From NCBI RefSeq assembly GCF_000262045.1, contig NZ_AJVF01000013.1, positions 434,001 through 498,000 on the forward strand: a DNA stretch of 64,000 bases, read 5' to 3'. A model generated the notes under the pieces. The model saw only the letters and a list, made by a program, of their open reading frames with translations, made no database searches and had not been told where the DNA came from. Source of the stretch: Bacillus siamensis KCTC 13613. GTDB taxonomy: Bacteria; Bacillota; Bacilli; Bacillales; Bacillaceae. Shown here in pieces: positions 36,841 through 45,385 of the stretch (positions are counted from its first letter, which is position 1; every line of letters begins with the position of its first letter). Both the position numbers and the translations under genes were made by a program.

Positions 36841-37624
36841 GTAAATAGTCGTCAAAGATGATTTTATGTATCGCCGGATTTCCCGCAAGCACGCTGTGGT
36901 TATCTAAAAACGTAAACGGTTCGCCGTCTGTTGTCGTGTAAATGCCGCCGACTTCGTTCAGCAGCACGCAGCCGGCAGCGTAATCCCACGGCGCGAGCCT
37001 CATTGTGATGTATGCGTCAATGCGGCCGGCCGCAACACTGGCCAGCTCAAGTGCCGCCGAGCCGTAGGAACGCGTTCCTCTTACCCGTTTTACGAGCGGC
37101 GCCAAAATACTCGGGTCGATTCTTCTGTTTTCCGTCACCCATGTGGCATTGATTGCAATAATCGATTCTTCAATAGAAACCTCTTTTAAAGGAGCAAGCG
37201 GCGTGTCGTTCAGATATGCCCCTTTTCCGCTGAATGCATGATACAGCTCGTCCTGCATCACATCATAAATTAAGCCGATTTTGCCTTTTCCGTCTTCAAA
37301 AATACCGATGGAGATTGCGAAATGCCGCTTTTGATGGACAAAATTCATCGTCCCGTCAATCGGATCAATGATCCAAACGATTCCGTCCAGGGAGCGGAGC
37401 TTATCTCCCTGCCCTTCTTCGCCGAGGATGCGGTGTCCGGGAAAAGTTCCCTGTATACGGTCAATGAAAAAGCGTTCCGTCTCTTTATCCATATTTGTGA
37501 CTAAATCATTCGGATTTGATTTTGTTTCAATCGTCAAGCTTTCCTGCATGGATTGTCTGATTCTCGTTCCGGCTTCTTTTACCCATTGTTTTGCGATATC
37601 ATCAATTTCCGTCCAATTTGTCAT
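36827..37624 (-). CDS. suhB: inositol-1-monophosphatase family protein (YktC)
   Basis: Magnesium-dependent phosphatase that releases phosphate from inositol-1-phosphate and related sugar phosphates. The 265-residue protein has the three metal-site motifs of the family: GEEGQGD (about 70), WIIDPIDGTMNFVH (about 86-99) and APWDYAAGCVLL (about 212). Start ATG at 37624 behind AAAGAGGTAC. It is followed by the overlapping GNAT gene. Confidence 0.94.
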   Translation of the reverse strand: MTNWTEIDDIAKQWVKEAGTRIRQSMQESLTIETKSNPNDLVTNMDKETERFFIDRIQGTFPGHRILGEEGQGDKLRSLDGIVWIIDPIDGTMNFVHQKRHFAISIGIFEDGKGKIGLIYDVMQDELYHAFSGKGAYLNDTPLAPLKEVSIEESIIAINATWVTENRRIDPSILAPLVKRVRGTRSYGSAALELASVAAGRIDAYITMRLAPWDYAAGCVLLNEVGGIYTTTDGEPFTFLDNHSVLAGNPAIHKIIFDDYLHADR

Positions 37625-37716
37625 ACCGTGTACCTCTTTTCTATGTATAGCTTACTCTATAGCATACTGATAAAAACAATTAAAAAGCAAGGAAAATGAA
37701 AAAAATGCCTTCTCAC

Positions 37717-37751
37717 GTAAAAACGAACCATTTCCTGCGGTTCGTTTTTAC
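37717..37751 (-). terminator. terminator of ykzI
   Basis: A 13-base stem GTAAAAACGAACC/GGTTCGTTTTTAC lies just after the ykzI stop codon. Confidence 0.88.
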
Positions 37752-37757
37752 TATTCT

Positions 37758-37946
37758 TTATCCGTTAAGACGAATCCATTCTTTTCTGAGACGTTCCAGT
37801 TTTCTTTTACTGAGATCGATTTGATCTTCATTCTCTTTTTGCATGGCCTCATAAAGGGTTGCCAATTCATAATCAACCTCTAGTCTCCAGACAGCTACAC
37901 GGTTATTTTTTTCCTCCCTGAATCCTTCCTTCACCACTTGCCTCAT
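37758..37946 (-). CDS. ykzI: YkzI, small conserved protein
   Basis: A 62-residue charged, helical protein (REEKNNRVAVWRLEVDYELA, then a Lys/Arg/Glu-rich C-terminal half) with no known function and no membrane segment. Start ATG at 37946 behind GGAAGGGGCG. It stands alone with its own terminator between suhB and the divergent yktB. Confidence 0.8.
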   Translation of the reverse strand: MRQVVKEGFREEKNNRVAVWRLEVDYELATLYEAMQKENEDQIDLSKRKLERLRKEWIRLNG

Positions 37947-38128
37947 TGTCTTTCGCCCCTTCCAGAGATCATTTGTTAAAAAAGCATCCCATTTTCCAAT
38001 TCATTATTAATGATACTTCTTATATCCTATGGAAACTTATATTCGGCTGTAACAACATTCTTAAAATTGTGTGTTTACCTATTCATTTTTTACCACCACT
38101 CCTCTCCGCTCAAACGTTCTCAATGTTT

Positions 38129-38156
38129 TTGCGGCCGGCAGGGGCTGTGGTAAAAT
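38129..38156 (+). promoter_or_regulatory. SigA promoter of yktB
   Basis: TTGCGG at 38129-38134, 16-base spacer ending in TGG (extended -10), TAAAAT at 38151-38156. Confidence 0.65.
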
Positions 38157-38184
38157 ATGAATACTTACGATAAGGAGGAAAAAG

Positions 38185-38817
38185 ATGACTCAGATGCGTT
38201 TTACAAAAGAAGACTTTGACACATTTACAATAGAAGGATTAGATCCGCGCATGGAGGTGTTAAAAGAACAAGTGCGTCCGAAGCTGACTCTTTTAGGAGA
38301 ACATTTCGCACCGACATTGTCGGCATTGACCGGAGATGAAATGTTCCCTCATGTCGCCAAGCACGCGAGAAGATCTGTCAACCCGCCGGCTGACAGCTGG
38401 GTTGCCTTTGCAAACAGCAAACGCGGCTATAAGAAGCTCCCCCACTTCCAGATCGGACTATGGGATACCCATATGTTTGTATGGTTTGCCATCATTTATG
38501 AGTCTCCGATAAAAGAGGAATACGGCAGATTGCTGGAAGCGAAGCAGGAGGAAATCACAAAACAGATTCCCGGTCATTTTGTATGGTCGCCGGATCATAC
38601 GAAGCCAGGTGCGTACAAGCAGTCCGACATGGATCAGGAGCAGCTGAAAACATTATTTGAACGTCTGCAGACCGTAAAAAAAGCAGAGCTTTTATGCGGC
38701 ATTCAGCTGCAAAAAGAAGACGTGATCAACATGAACAACAATGAATTCCTGCAAACCATTGAAGATACTTTTAAGAAGCTTTCCTTTTTATACACACTGA
38801 CTCAGAAAGTCTCATAA
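38185..38817 (+). CDS. yktB: YktB, DUF1054 (UPF0637) family protein
   Basis: A 210-residue soluble protein of the UPF0637 family, widely conserved in Bacilli and of unknown function. Family core segments are [40 protein letters not shown] and [17 protein letters not shown]. Start ATG at 38185 behind AAGGAGGAA. Expressed alone from a SigA promoter with an extended -10 element and closed by a terminator shared with convergent yktA. Confidence 0.88.
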   Translation: MTQMRFTKEDFDTFTIEGLDPRMEVLKEQVRPKLTLLGEHFAPTLSALTGDEMFPHVAKHARRSVNPPADSWVAFANSKRGYKKLPHFQIGLWDTHMFVWFAIIYESPIKEEYGRLLEAKQEEITKQIPGHFVWSPDHTKPGAYKQSDMDQEQLKTLFERLQTVKKAELLCGIQLQKEDVINMNNNEFLQTIEDTFKKLSFLYTLTQKVS

Positions 38818-38821
38818 CATA

Positions 38822-38850
38822 AAAAAGCGGGCCGGTTTCCGGCTCGCTTT
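38822..38850. terminator. bidirectional terminator yktB / yktA
   Basis: Stem AAAGCGGGCCGG/CCGGCTCGCTTT between convergent genes. Confidence 0.8.
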
Positions 38851-38852
38851 GT

Positions 38853-39119
38853 TTACATTTTGATAACCGCTTGATCTGATTGTTTCGCCTCTTTCACAGT
38901 CCGATACGGGGAATAGCTGCTGTCCGCTTCAAATTGGCTGCAGATTTTCTTTTCCTCCGCCTTTCCGGGAACGATTTCTTTAAAGCGGCGGTACGCATCC
39001 AGAAGCCTGTTGCGGTCAGTTCCTTTTTCATAGGCGTTTTCCACCTGCTGAAAAAACGCAATGACATCCACGGCCTCCTCTGTCGTCCAGTCTTCATTCA
39101 TCGGATATTGATATTCCAA
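38853..39119 (-). CDS. yktA: YktA, UPF0223 family protein
   Basis: An 88-residue acidic helical protein (NEDWTTEEAVDVIAFFQQVENAY, then YRRFKEIVPGKAEEKKI), a family found across Bacilli without known function. The start is the TTG at 39119 behind AAAGGAGTG. It is divergent from speA and driven by its own SigA promoter. Confidence 0.87.
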   Translation of the reverse strand: MEYQYPMNEDWTTEEAVDVIAFFQQVENAYEKGTDRNRLLDAYRRFKEIVPGKAEEKKICSQFEADSSYSPYRTVKEAKQSDQAVIKM

Positions 39120-39167
39120 ATGTCTTCACTCCTTTATAATCATGCTCAAAATAAGCATCTTCCATAG

Positions 39168-39196
39168 ATCATAAATTGTTCTTTACTTTCTTTCAA
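39168..39196 (-). promoter_or_regulatory. SigA promoter of yktA
   Basis: On the minus strand TTGAAA (39191-39196), 17-base spacer, TATGAT (39168-39173). Confidence 0.65.
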
Positions 39197-39298
39197 GTTC
39201 ATAATATAATTCATTTGTTTTACGTTTAAAAAACGGGTAATCATACTGAATGTAATACAAACTAATCCGTAGGTATTATGATAAAGGTGGGAAAACAA

Positions 39299-40771
39299 TT
39301 GCCGCAACATGAAACACCCCTGTACAGCGGACTGAAAAAGCACGCGGACAGACAGCCTGTCCAATTCCACATTCCGGGCCATAAAAAAGGCGCGGGAATG
39401 GATCCGGAATTCAGACAATTTATCGGAGAAAACGCGTTAAGCATAGATTTAATTAATATTGAACCTTTGGATGATTTACATGCGCCAAAGGGCATCATTA
39501 AAGAAGCGCAGGACCTGGCCGCAGAAGCATTCGGCGCAGACCACACCTTCTTTTCCGTACAAGGGACGAGCGGCGCCATTATGACGATGGTCATGGCCGT
39601 ATGCGGACCCGGAGATAAAATCATCATCCCAAGAAACGTTCATAAATCCATTATGACGGCCATTGTATTTTCCGGAGCGGTGCCGATTTTTATACACCCG
39701 GAAATTGACGATGAGCTTGGGATTTCTCACGGCATTACGCTTGAGTCTGCCGAGCGGGCTTTGACTGAGCACCCTGACGCAAAAGGTCTGCTTGTCATCA
39801 ATCCGACGTATTTCGGTGTGGCGGCTGATCTGAGCAGCATCGTCAAGCTCGCGCATTCTTTCAATGTGCCTGTTCTTGTCGATGAAGCGCACGGCGTGCA
39901 TATTCATTTTCATGATAAGCTTCCTTTGTCCGCCATGCAGGCGGGCGCTGATATGGCAGCCACAAGTGTGCACAAATTAGGCGGCTCTCTGACGCAGAGT
40001 TCCATTTTAAATGTGAGAGAAGGCCTTGTGTCCAAAGAAAGAGTCCAGTCGATTTTAAGCATGCTGACGACAACATCAACATCCTATCTGCTTCTCGCTT
40101 CACTTGATGTCGCAAGAAAGCGGCTCGCTACAGAAGGCCGCGGCCTTCTTGAAGATACGATTCTGCTGGCGAATCAGACACGGGAACGCCTCAATCAAAT
40201 TGAAGGCATTCGCTGTGTCGGCGAAGAAATCACAGGATCTAAAGCCGCCTTCAGTTATGATCCGACTAAATTAATCATTTCGGTCAAAAACCTCGGCCTG
40301 ACCGGGCATGACATTGAAAAATGGCTGCGCGAATCATATAATATCGAAGTCGAGCTGTCCGATTTGTATAACATATTATGTATTTTCACTCCCGGAGACA
40401 GAGCAGGAGATGCCGACCGCCTCGTAAACGCGCTTACAGACATTTCAAAGCAGGCTGCTGCCAATGAATATGCTCATCAGCAAACGGAAGTTCTGCTTCC
40501 TGAAATTCCTCTGTTAGCGATGACGCCAAGAGACGCGTTTTATGCAAATACGGAAGTCATTCCGTTAAAAGAATCCGCGGGACAGATCATTGCAGAGTTT
40601 GTCATGGTGTATCCGCCGGGAATTCCGATCTTTATTCCGGGCGAAATCATTACTGAAGAAAACATCAGCTACATTTTCAAAAACCTGGACGCCGGCCTTC
40701 CCGTGCAGGGTCCGGAAGACGCGACGCTTGAAATGATCAGAGTCATCAAAGAACAAAAAGCCATCCAATAA
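39299..40771 (+). CDS. speA: arginine decarboxylase SpeA
   Basis: PLP-dependent decarboxylation of arginine to agmatine, the first step of spermidine synthesis in Bacillus. The 490-residue protein is of the Orn/Lys/Arg decarboxylase group I fold: FHIPGHKKG at the N-terminus, the PLP-stacking region VDEAHGVHIH, and the Schiff-base Lys226 in SVHKLGG. The start is the TTG at 39299 behind AAAGGTGGG; the ATG at 39278 precedes that site and has none. The next gene, on the other strand, is SR1, an RNA that controls arginine catabolism in B. subtilis. Confidence 0.96.
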   Translation: MPQHETPLYSGLKKHADRQPVQFHIPGHKKGAGMDPEFRQFIGENALSIDLINIEPLDDLHAPKGIIKEAQDLAAEAFGADHTFFSVQGTSGAIMTMVMAVCGPGDKIIIPRNVHKSIMTAIVFSGAVPIFIHPEIDDELGISHGITLESAERALTEHPDAKGLLVINPTYFGVAADLSSIVKLAHSFNVPVLVDEAHGVHIHFHDKLPLSAMQAGADMAATSVHKLGGSLTQSSILNVREGLVSKERVQSILSMLTTTSTSYLLLASLDVARKRLATEGRGLLEDTILLANQTRERLNQIEGIRCVGEEITGSKAAFSYDPTKLIISVKNLGLTGHDIEKWLRESYNIEVELSDLYNILCIFTPGDRAGDADRLVNALTDISKQAAANEYAHQQTEVLLPEIPLLAMTPRDAFYANTEVIPLKESAGQIIAEFVMVYPPGIPIFIPGEIITEENISYIFKNLDAGLPVQGPEDATLEMIRVIKEQKAIQ

Positions 40772-40781
40772 AGATAAAGAA

Positions 40782-40814
40782 GCCCGAAACGAAATCGTTT
40801 CGGGCTTTTTTACA
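40782..40814. terminator. bidirectional terminator speA / SR1
   Basis: A 12-base perfect stem AAGCCCGAAACG/CGTTTCGGGCTT with a four-base loop ends speA on the plus strand and SR1 on the minus strand. Confidence 0.92.
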
Positions 40815-40818
40815 CTTT

Positions 40819-40938
40819 TTACTCTTCTTCAAGATGACACCGGCATTGTCCGCAGCATGTTCCGTATAACGTCGTTACCTTCTCATCCTCAAAGTAATGA
40901 ATCGCTTCGTTACAGTCTTGGCAAACAATCGTACCCAT
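40819..40938 (-). CDS. sr1P: SR1P, GapA-binding small peptide
   Basis: A 39-residue peptide translated from SR1. The start MGTIVCQDCNEAIHYFEDEK is the conserved SR1P N-terminus, followed by a CCGQC cluster; five cysteines sit in CxxC-like pairs (QDC and GQC), suggesting metal binding. In B. subtilis it binds the glycolytic enzyme GapA (GapA then supports RNase J1 activity). Start ATG at 40938, with GGGGAATGAGAG upstream. Too short for ordinary gene callers. Only the C-terminal few residues appear to differ from the B. subtilis peptide as I remember it. Confidence 0.92.
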   Translation of the reverse strand: MGTIVCQDCNEAIHYFEDEKVTTLYGTCCGQCRCHLEEE

Positions 40939-40962
40939 CTCTCATTCCCCATTTCTCAGAAT

Positions 40963-40977
40963 TTGAAAACGCTTAAT
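40963..40977. promoter_or_regulatory. weak candidate CcpA (cre) site in SR1 leader
   Basis: TTTGAAAACGCTTAA shares the central CG and flanks of the cre consensus with two mismatches. SR1 is reported to respond weakly to CcpA. Confidence 0.3.
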
Positions 40978-40994
40978 TCTTACTTGTTGTTATT

Positions 40995-41023
40995 ATATTA
41001 TTATGTCACATTTAATATGTCAA
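40995..41023 (-). promoter_or_regulatory. SigA promoter of SR1
   Basis: On the minus strand TTGACA (41018-41023), 17-base spacer, TAATAT (40995-41000). Confidence 0.85.
41000..41010 (-). promoter_or_regulatory. CcpN-like operator at the SR1 -10 region
   Basis: TGTGACATAAT on the minus strand matches ten of eleven positions of the CcpN consensus TRTGHYATAYW and lies over the spacer and -10 edge. Confidence 0.65.
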
Positions 41024-41032
41024 CCGATAAAT

Positions 41033-41043
41033 TGTATAACACA
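41033..41043 (-). promoter_or_regulatory. CcpN-like operator upstream of SR1
   Basis: TGTGTTATACA on the minus strand matches all eleven positions of the CcpN consensus TRTGHYATAYW, just upstream of the -35 element. Confidence 0.72.
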
Positions 41044-41051
41044 TTTATTTT

Positions 41052-41846
41052 TTACGGTCTTTTTATAGCTCGAGGATCAATCACGGTATATCCTTTAGTA
41101 CGCAATCCTTTTACAATGTCCGGCATGGCTTCGGCCGTCCACTTCCGGTCATGCATCAATATGTTGGCGCCGTCCCGCAGATAAGGGCTGCTCAGCGTGA
41201 TATCGGTAAGCGCTTTTTTGGATTGATATTTCTGATCCCAATCGTAGCCGAAGGTCCAGTTCATTTTCACCATACCTTCTTGTTTTATAAGTTTGTCACT
41301 GTAGTCCGTATTGCTTCCGAAAGGCGCCCTGAAAAACGCCGGTTTCTCCCCGGTTATCTTTTCAACGGCTTTATTGACGCCGATGATTTCTTCCCGTTGT
41401 TTTTGTTCGGAAAGGTCTTTTAAATTTTGATGAGTCATTGTATGATTTCCGATCATAAAGCCTAACTCATGAATATGCTGAAGCGCTTTCTTATTTTCAT
41501 CTTTTTTCAAAAATTGGCCGTTCACAAAAAAGATCGCTGACGCATGGAGATCATGCAGTTTGTCCGCAATCTCAGCGGCATGCTGATCGGGTGCATCATC
41601 TATCGTTAACAATGCAATCGGTTTTTTGTCTTTCTGGTCATCCAGTTTTTCCACGGCAAAGGTTTTCGGATTGATATAGTAACGGGGCTCTGCCTTCTGT
41701 TTTTCCTCTTTTGTATGAGTGTTTTCCTGTTTAGCATGATTGACCGCAGCTTGAGAATGGGGTTGTTTATTTGTTTGCGTTTTTTCAGTTGATTGGCAGC
41801 CGACGAGCAAGCACATCCATATAACGGCGGCAGCGGCTTTATACAT
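41052..41846 (-). CDS. polysaccharide deacetylase (NodB-type) lipoprotein
   Basis: A 264-residue exported carbohydrate deacetylase. A lipoprotein signal with box LLVGC is followed by a Lys/Gln/His-rich linker and a NodB domain (about 75-260). NodB motifs are present: TIDDAPD (metal Asp pair), HTMTHQNL (metal histidines), RAPFGSN and ILMHDRKW with the catalytic His. Probable substrate is cell-wall or other N-acetylated glycan; the specificity cannot be read. Start ATG at 41846 behind GGAGGGATTG. B. subtilis 168 has no such gene between speA and slp as I recall, so this looks lineage-specific. Confidence 0.87.
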   Translation of the reverse strand: MYKAAAAVIWMCLLVGCQSTEKTQTNKQPHSQAAVNHAKQENTHTKEEKQKAEPRYYINPKTFAVEKLDDQKDKKPIALLTIDDAPDQHAAEIADKLHDLHASAIFFVNGQFLKKDENKKALQHIHELGFMIGNHTMTHQNLKDLSEQKQREEIIGVNKAVEKITGEKPAFFRAPFGSNTDYSDKLIKQEGMVKMNWTFGYDWDQKYQSKKALTDITLSSPYLRDGANILMHDRKWTAEAMPDIVKGLRTKGYTVIDPRAIKRP

Positions 41847-42014
41847 GACAATCCCTCCTGATATGGTTTTGCCCACAGTATAACGAAAAAACAGCGCTCT
41901 CACGAAAAATAATGTGCCTTTTTTACACATCGGCTTCACAAGTTGTCACACGTATTATTTCTTCATTAAAAACGGTTTCAATTATATAACAATTAAGTAA
42001 CAAGCCTTAGGTTT

Positions 42015-42043
42015 TTCACCTATCGTGATACACTTGATATAGT
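42015..42043 (+). promoter_or_regulatory. SigA-like promoter of slp
   Basis: TTCACC at 42015-42020, 17-base spacer, TATAGT at 42038-42043. Confidence 0.5.
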
Positions 42044-42094
42044 CCTTATAAATGGATGAACCAATATATTATATAAAACAGAGGAGTAAGATAG

Positions 42095-42469
42095 ATGCGC
42101 TACCGTACGGTGATTCCCTTTTTTTTGATGCTGTTCGTTCTGTCAAGCTGTTCGGTTTCTACTGTCAGTCCGTTCAAAAATAACCGGATCGACAGCATTC
42201 ATCACACTCAAATCTTGTTTTTTTCCGATGAAAATCATATAGATAAAGAAGTTCCTTACTACGATGCGATTCTTGATTTAGAAAAGAAATACCCCCATCA
42301 TGTTGATCAAATGAAAGTTTATGACAACAGAAAGGGCTGGGAAGAAGAAATCAACACATTCCCGGCACTGATGGTAGTCAATCACCGGCATGTCGTCATG
42401 AAGATTGAAGGCGCGGTAAAGAAAAAAGAGGATATTATCAAGCCTATGCAGCATGTGCTTGCACAATAA
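42095..42469 (+). CDS. slp: Slp, small lipoprotein
   Basis: A 124-residue lipoprotein: short N-terminal signal with box VLSSC, then a domain with a thioredoxin-like alternation of strands and helices (TQILFFSDENHID, FPALMVVNHRHVV) but no CxxC. It is the gene called slp (small peptidoglycan-associated lipoprotein) next to pdhD in B. subtilis; its role is unknown. Start ATG at 42095 behind AGAGGAG. It converges on pdhD with a shared terminator. Confidence 0.85.
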   Translation: MRYRTVIPFFLMLFVLSSCSVSTVSPFKNNRIDSIHHTQILFFSDENHIDKEVPYYDAILDLEKKYPHHVDQMKVYDNRKGWEEEINTFPALMVVNHRHVVMKIEGAVKKKEDIIKPMQHVLAQ

Positions 42470-42502
42470 AAACAGCCCTCGCTTTTAAAAGCGGGGGCTG
42501 TT
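42469..42502. terminator. bidirectional terminator slp / pdhABCD
   Basis: Stem AACAGCCCTCGC/GCGGGGGCTGTT with one mismatch-type G:U pair, between convergent units. Confidence 0.8.
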
Positions 42503-42518
42503 CATTTTCTTGCAATGA

Positions 42519-43931
42519 TTATTTTACGATATGGATCGGGCTTCCGATTGCCACTTCGGCAGCTTCCATTGTGATTTCGCCCAATGTCGGGTGAGCGTGA
42601 ATTGTCATTGCGATATCTTCAGCAGTCATTCCGCCTTCGATCGCCAGGCTCAATTCAGAAATCATGTCAGAAGCGCTCGCGCCGGCAATTTGCGCACCGA
42701 TCACAAGACCGTCTTCTTTACGAGTGATCAGCTTCATGAAGCCGTCAGTTTCGTTAAGAGACAGCGCGCGTCCGTTTGCAGCAAACGGGAACTTAGCAGC
42801 AACGACTTCAATGCCTTCTTCTTTCGCCTGTGCTTCAGTGTAACCGACAGAAGCCAGTTCAGGCTCAGAGAATACAACCGCCGGAATACCGAGGTAATCG
42901 ATTTCAGCAGGCTCTCCCGCAATAGCTTCCGCAGCGATTTTACCTTCGTAAGACGCTTTGTGAGCCAATGGAGGGCCGTCAATGATGTCACCGATTGCGT
43001 AAATATTCGATACGTTTGTTCGGCACTGCTTGTCCGTTTTAATGACACCGCGGTCAGTCATTTCGATACCGACTTGCTCAAGGCCGAGCTCATCAGTGTT
43101 CGGACGGCGTCCGACAGTGATTAATACGTAATCAGCATCAACCGTTTTTTCTTCGCCTTTTACTTCGAACGTAACTGTTACGCCGTCAGGTCTTTCTTCA
43201 ACGCCTTTAGCCATAGCGCTTGTATGGATTTCAACGTTGCCTTTTTTCTTCAGTCTGCGGGTAACGAGAGAACTCATTTGTTTTTCGAAGCCAGGAAGAA
43301 TTTCATCTCCGCCTTCTAAAATCACCAATTCAGTTCCGAAGTTTGCATACGCTGTTCCAAGCTCGGTACCGATATATCCGCCGCCGATAACAACGAGTTT
43401 TTTCGGAATTTCTTTAAGCGCCAGTGCGCCTGTAGAGTTCAGAACACGTTCGCTATATTTGAAGTTTGGCAATTCGATAGGGCGAGAACCGGTAGCAATG
43501 ATCGCGTTTTTAAATGTGTATGTTTGCGCAGAGTTCTCATCCATTACACGTACAGAGTTGCTGTCTACGAAATAAGCTTCGCCTTTTACAACGTCCACTT
43601 TATTTCCTTTTAAAAGACCTGCAACACCGCCGGTAAGCTTATTTACAACAGAAGCTTTCCATTCTTGGACTTTTGTAAAGTCAACTTTTACGTTCTCAGC
43701 AGTGATCCCCATGTCATCTGAGTGTTTTGCATTCTCGTAACGATGGCCTGCATTGATAAGCGCTTTTGAAGGAATACAGCCGACGTTCAGACAAACGCCT
43801 CCAAGAGTTGCTTTTTCAACGACTGTTACTTTTTGTCCAAGCTGAGCAGCGCGGATGGCAGCTACATAGCCGCCAGGTCCCGCACCAATCACAAGAGTAT
43901 CTGTTTCAATAGGGAAATCTCCTACTACCAT
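42519..43931 (-). CDS. pdhD: dihydrolipoyl dehydrogenase (E3 of pyruvate dehydrogenase)
   Basis: FAD enzyme that reoxidises the lipoyl groups of the pyruvate (and oxoglutarate) dehydrogenase complex and reduces NAD. 470 residues: FAD-binding [15 protein letters not shown], redox disulfide Cys47/Cys52 in [12 protein letters not shown]-binding [10 protein letters not shown], and the C-terminal His-Glu pair in HAHPTLGE. Start ATG at 43931; its ribosome binding site GGAGG is part of the last codons of pdhC. Last gene of the pdh operon. Confidence 0.98.
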   Translation of the reverse strand: MVVGDFPIETDTLVIGAGPGGYVAAIRAAQLGQKVTVVEKATLGGVCLNVGCIPSKALINAGHRYENAKHSDDMGITAENVKVDFTKVQEWKASVVNKLTGGVAGLLKGNKVDVVKGEAYFVDSNSVRVMDENSAQTYTFKNAIIATGSRPIELPNFKYSERVLNSTGALALKEIPKKLVVIGGGYIGTELGTAYANFGTELVILEGGDEILPGFEKQMSSLVTRRLKKKGNVEIHTSAMAKGVEERPDGVTVTFEVKGEEKTVDADYVLITVGRRPNTDELGLEQVGIEMTDRGVIKTDKQCRTNVSNIYAIGDIIDGPPLAHKASYEGKIAAEAIAGEPAEIDYLGIPAVVFSEPELASVGYTEAQAKEEGIEVVAAKFPFAANGRALSLNETDGFMKLITRKEDGLVIGAQIAGASASDMISELSLAIEGGMTAEDIAMTIHAHPTLGEITMEAAEVAIGSPIHIVK

Positions 43932-43935
43932 AACA

Positions 43936-45261
43936 TTACGCCTCCATTAAAATAAGTTGTGGATCGTTCAGTAAACGCTTGATGTGGTTTAACGCATTTT
44001 GTGCAGTTGCTCCGTCAATCATACGGTGGTCAAAGCTGAGAGAAAGAGCTAAGACAGGAGCAGCTACAATTTCACCGTCGCGGACGATCGCCTTTTCAGC
44101 GATGCGGCCGATACCGAGAATCGCAACCTCTGGGTGGTTGATAACCGGTGTGAACCATTGGCCTCCGGCAGAACCGATATTTGTGATTGTGCAAGAAGCG
44201 CCTTTCATTTCCGCAGGTGCAAGCTTGCCTTCACGCGCTTTTGTAGCAAGGCTGTTAATTTCATCAGAGATTTCGAAAACGGCTTTACGGTCGGCATTTT
44301 TCACTACCGGCACAAGCAGGCCTTTTTCAGTATCCGCTGCAATTCCGATGTTGAAGTAATGTTTTTGGATCACTTCATCTGTTTTATCATCAATAGATGT
44401 GTTTAAAACAGGGAATTTTTTCAGAGCGGATGTTAAGGCTTTTACGACGTAAGGCAGGTAAGTCAGCTTGATGCCTTGATCAGCAGCAACTTGTTTGAAC
44501 TGTTTGCGGTGAGCAACAAGATTTGTTACGTCAACTTCATCCATAAGAGTTACGTGCGGTGCAGTATGCTTAGAGTTCACCATTGCTTTAGCAATCGCTT
44601 TACGGATACCGCTCATTTTTTCGCGTGTTTCAGGGAACTCGCCTTCAGGAGCCTGAGCCGCTGCAGGTTTAGCCGTTTCCTGAGGCGCCGCTGTTTCTTG
44701 CGGTGCCGCTTCTTGAGCTCCGCCGTTTACAAAGCTGTCGATATCTTCTTTTACAACACGTCCGTTATTCCCTGAACCTGTTACTTTGCGGATATCAATG
44801 CCTTTTTCACGTGCATATTTGCGTACAGAAGGCATAGCGATCACGCGTTTGTTCGGATCAGCTTCCGCTTGGTCCTGCTGTCCTGCGCCAGTTTCTTTTG
44901 CAGGCTCTGCTGCGCGTTCTTCTTTCGCTACGTCCTGTCCTGCCTCAGCGGAAGACTGAACTTGCGCTTCAGTTTTCGCATCGCCGGATTCGTCGCTTCC
45001 TTTAAATTGAAGATCTTCGTAACCAGGTGCGTCAAACGTAATAATCGTTTGTCCAACAGTTGCAACCGTTCCCTCTTCAACTTTTAATTCTAATACTTTT
45101 CCTTTAACAGGTGAAGGAATTTCTACCACTGCTTTATCATTTTGCACTTCAGCCAGTACATCGTCTTCTTCTACCTCGTCGTTTGGCTTAACAAACCATT
45201 TTACGATTTCGCCTTCGTGGATACCTTCCCCGATATCCGGAAGTTTAAATTCAAATGCCAC
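43936..45261 (-). CDS. pdhC: dihydrolipoyl acetyltransferase (E2 of pyruvate dehydrogenase)
   Basis: Core of the complex; transfers acetyl from lipoamide to CoA. The 441 residues contain one lipoyl domain (1-78, Lys43 in NDKAVVEIP), a linker, the peripheral subunit-binding domain (about 140-175, [16 protein letters not shown]), an Ala/Pro/Gln/Glu-rich swinging linker with repeated APQET units, and the catalytic domain with His412 in FDHRMIDGA. The start is the GTG at 45261 behind AGGAGGTC. It is preceded by a 124-base gap containing a hairpin. Confidence 0.97.
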   Translation of the reverse strand: MAFEFKLPDIGEGIHEGEIVKWFVKPNDEVEEDDVLAEVQNDKAVVEIPSPVKGKVLELKVEEGTVATVGQTIITFDAPGYEDLQFKGSDESGDAKTEAQVQSSAEAGQDVAKEERAAEPAKETGAGQQDQAEADPNKRVIAMPSVRKYAREKGIDIRKVTGSGNNGRVVKEDIDSFVNGGAQEAAPQETAAPQETAKPAAAQAPEGEFPETREKMSGIRKAIAKAMVNSKHTAPHVTLMDEVDVTNLVAHRKQFKQVAADQGIKLTYLPYVVKALTSALKKFPVLNTSIDDKTDEVIQKHYFNIGIAADTEKGLLVPVVKNADRKAVFEISDEINSLATKAREGKLAPAEMKGASCTITNIGSAGGQWFTPVINHPEVAILGIGRIAEKAIVRDGEIVAAPVLALSLSFDHRMIDGATAQNALNHIKRLLNDPQLILMEA

Positions 45262-45342
45262 AGTTTTCGACCTCCTAGTTGATTAAGCAAATTTTAGTTA
45301 TGCATACGCAAGCATTGAACCTTTAAAAACAGGTTTATAATA

Positions 45343-45369
45343 GAGGAAAAGAACGTGTGTCTTTCCCTC
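45343..45369 (-). other. stem-loop in the pdhB-pdhC gap
   Basis: A ten-base stem GAGGGAAAGA/TCTTTTCCTC (one G:U) with a seven-base loop, not followed by a T-run. It is not a terminator of the usual type; it may mark RNA processing or stability differences inside the operon. Confidence 0.5.
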
Positions 45370-45385
45370 CTGTTATGAAGCCTGA

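Larger units (their letters stand above)
40782..40988 (-). ncRNA. sr1: SR1 dual-function small RNA
   Basis: A transcript of about 207 bases from the promoter at 40995-41023 to the terminator shared with speA; the B. subtilis SR1 is about 205 nt. In that species it base-pairs with ahrC mRNA, the arginine catabolism activator, and encodes SR1P. Here the SR1P frame is intact, the promoter has near-consensus hexamers, and two CcpN-like operators are present. The ahrC target is outside the window, so pairing is not verified. Confidence 0.9.

Noticed and set aside
36841..36888. upstream TTG start for the GNAT gene
   Set aside because: No ribosome binding site, and it would extend the overlap with suhB to 62 bases; the ATG at 36840 gives a normal GNAT N-terminus.
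44640..44720. repetitive DNA in pdhC
   Set aside because: The short repeats encode the flexible Ala/Pro-rich linker between E2 domains, a normal feature of the protein.
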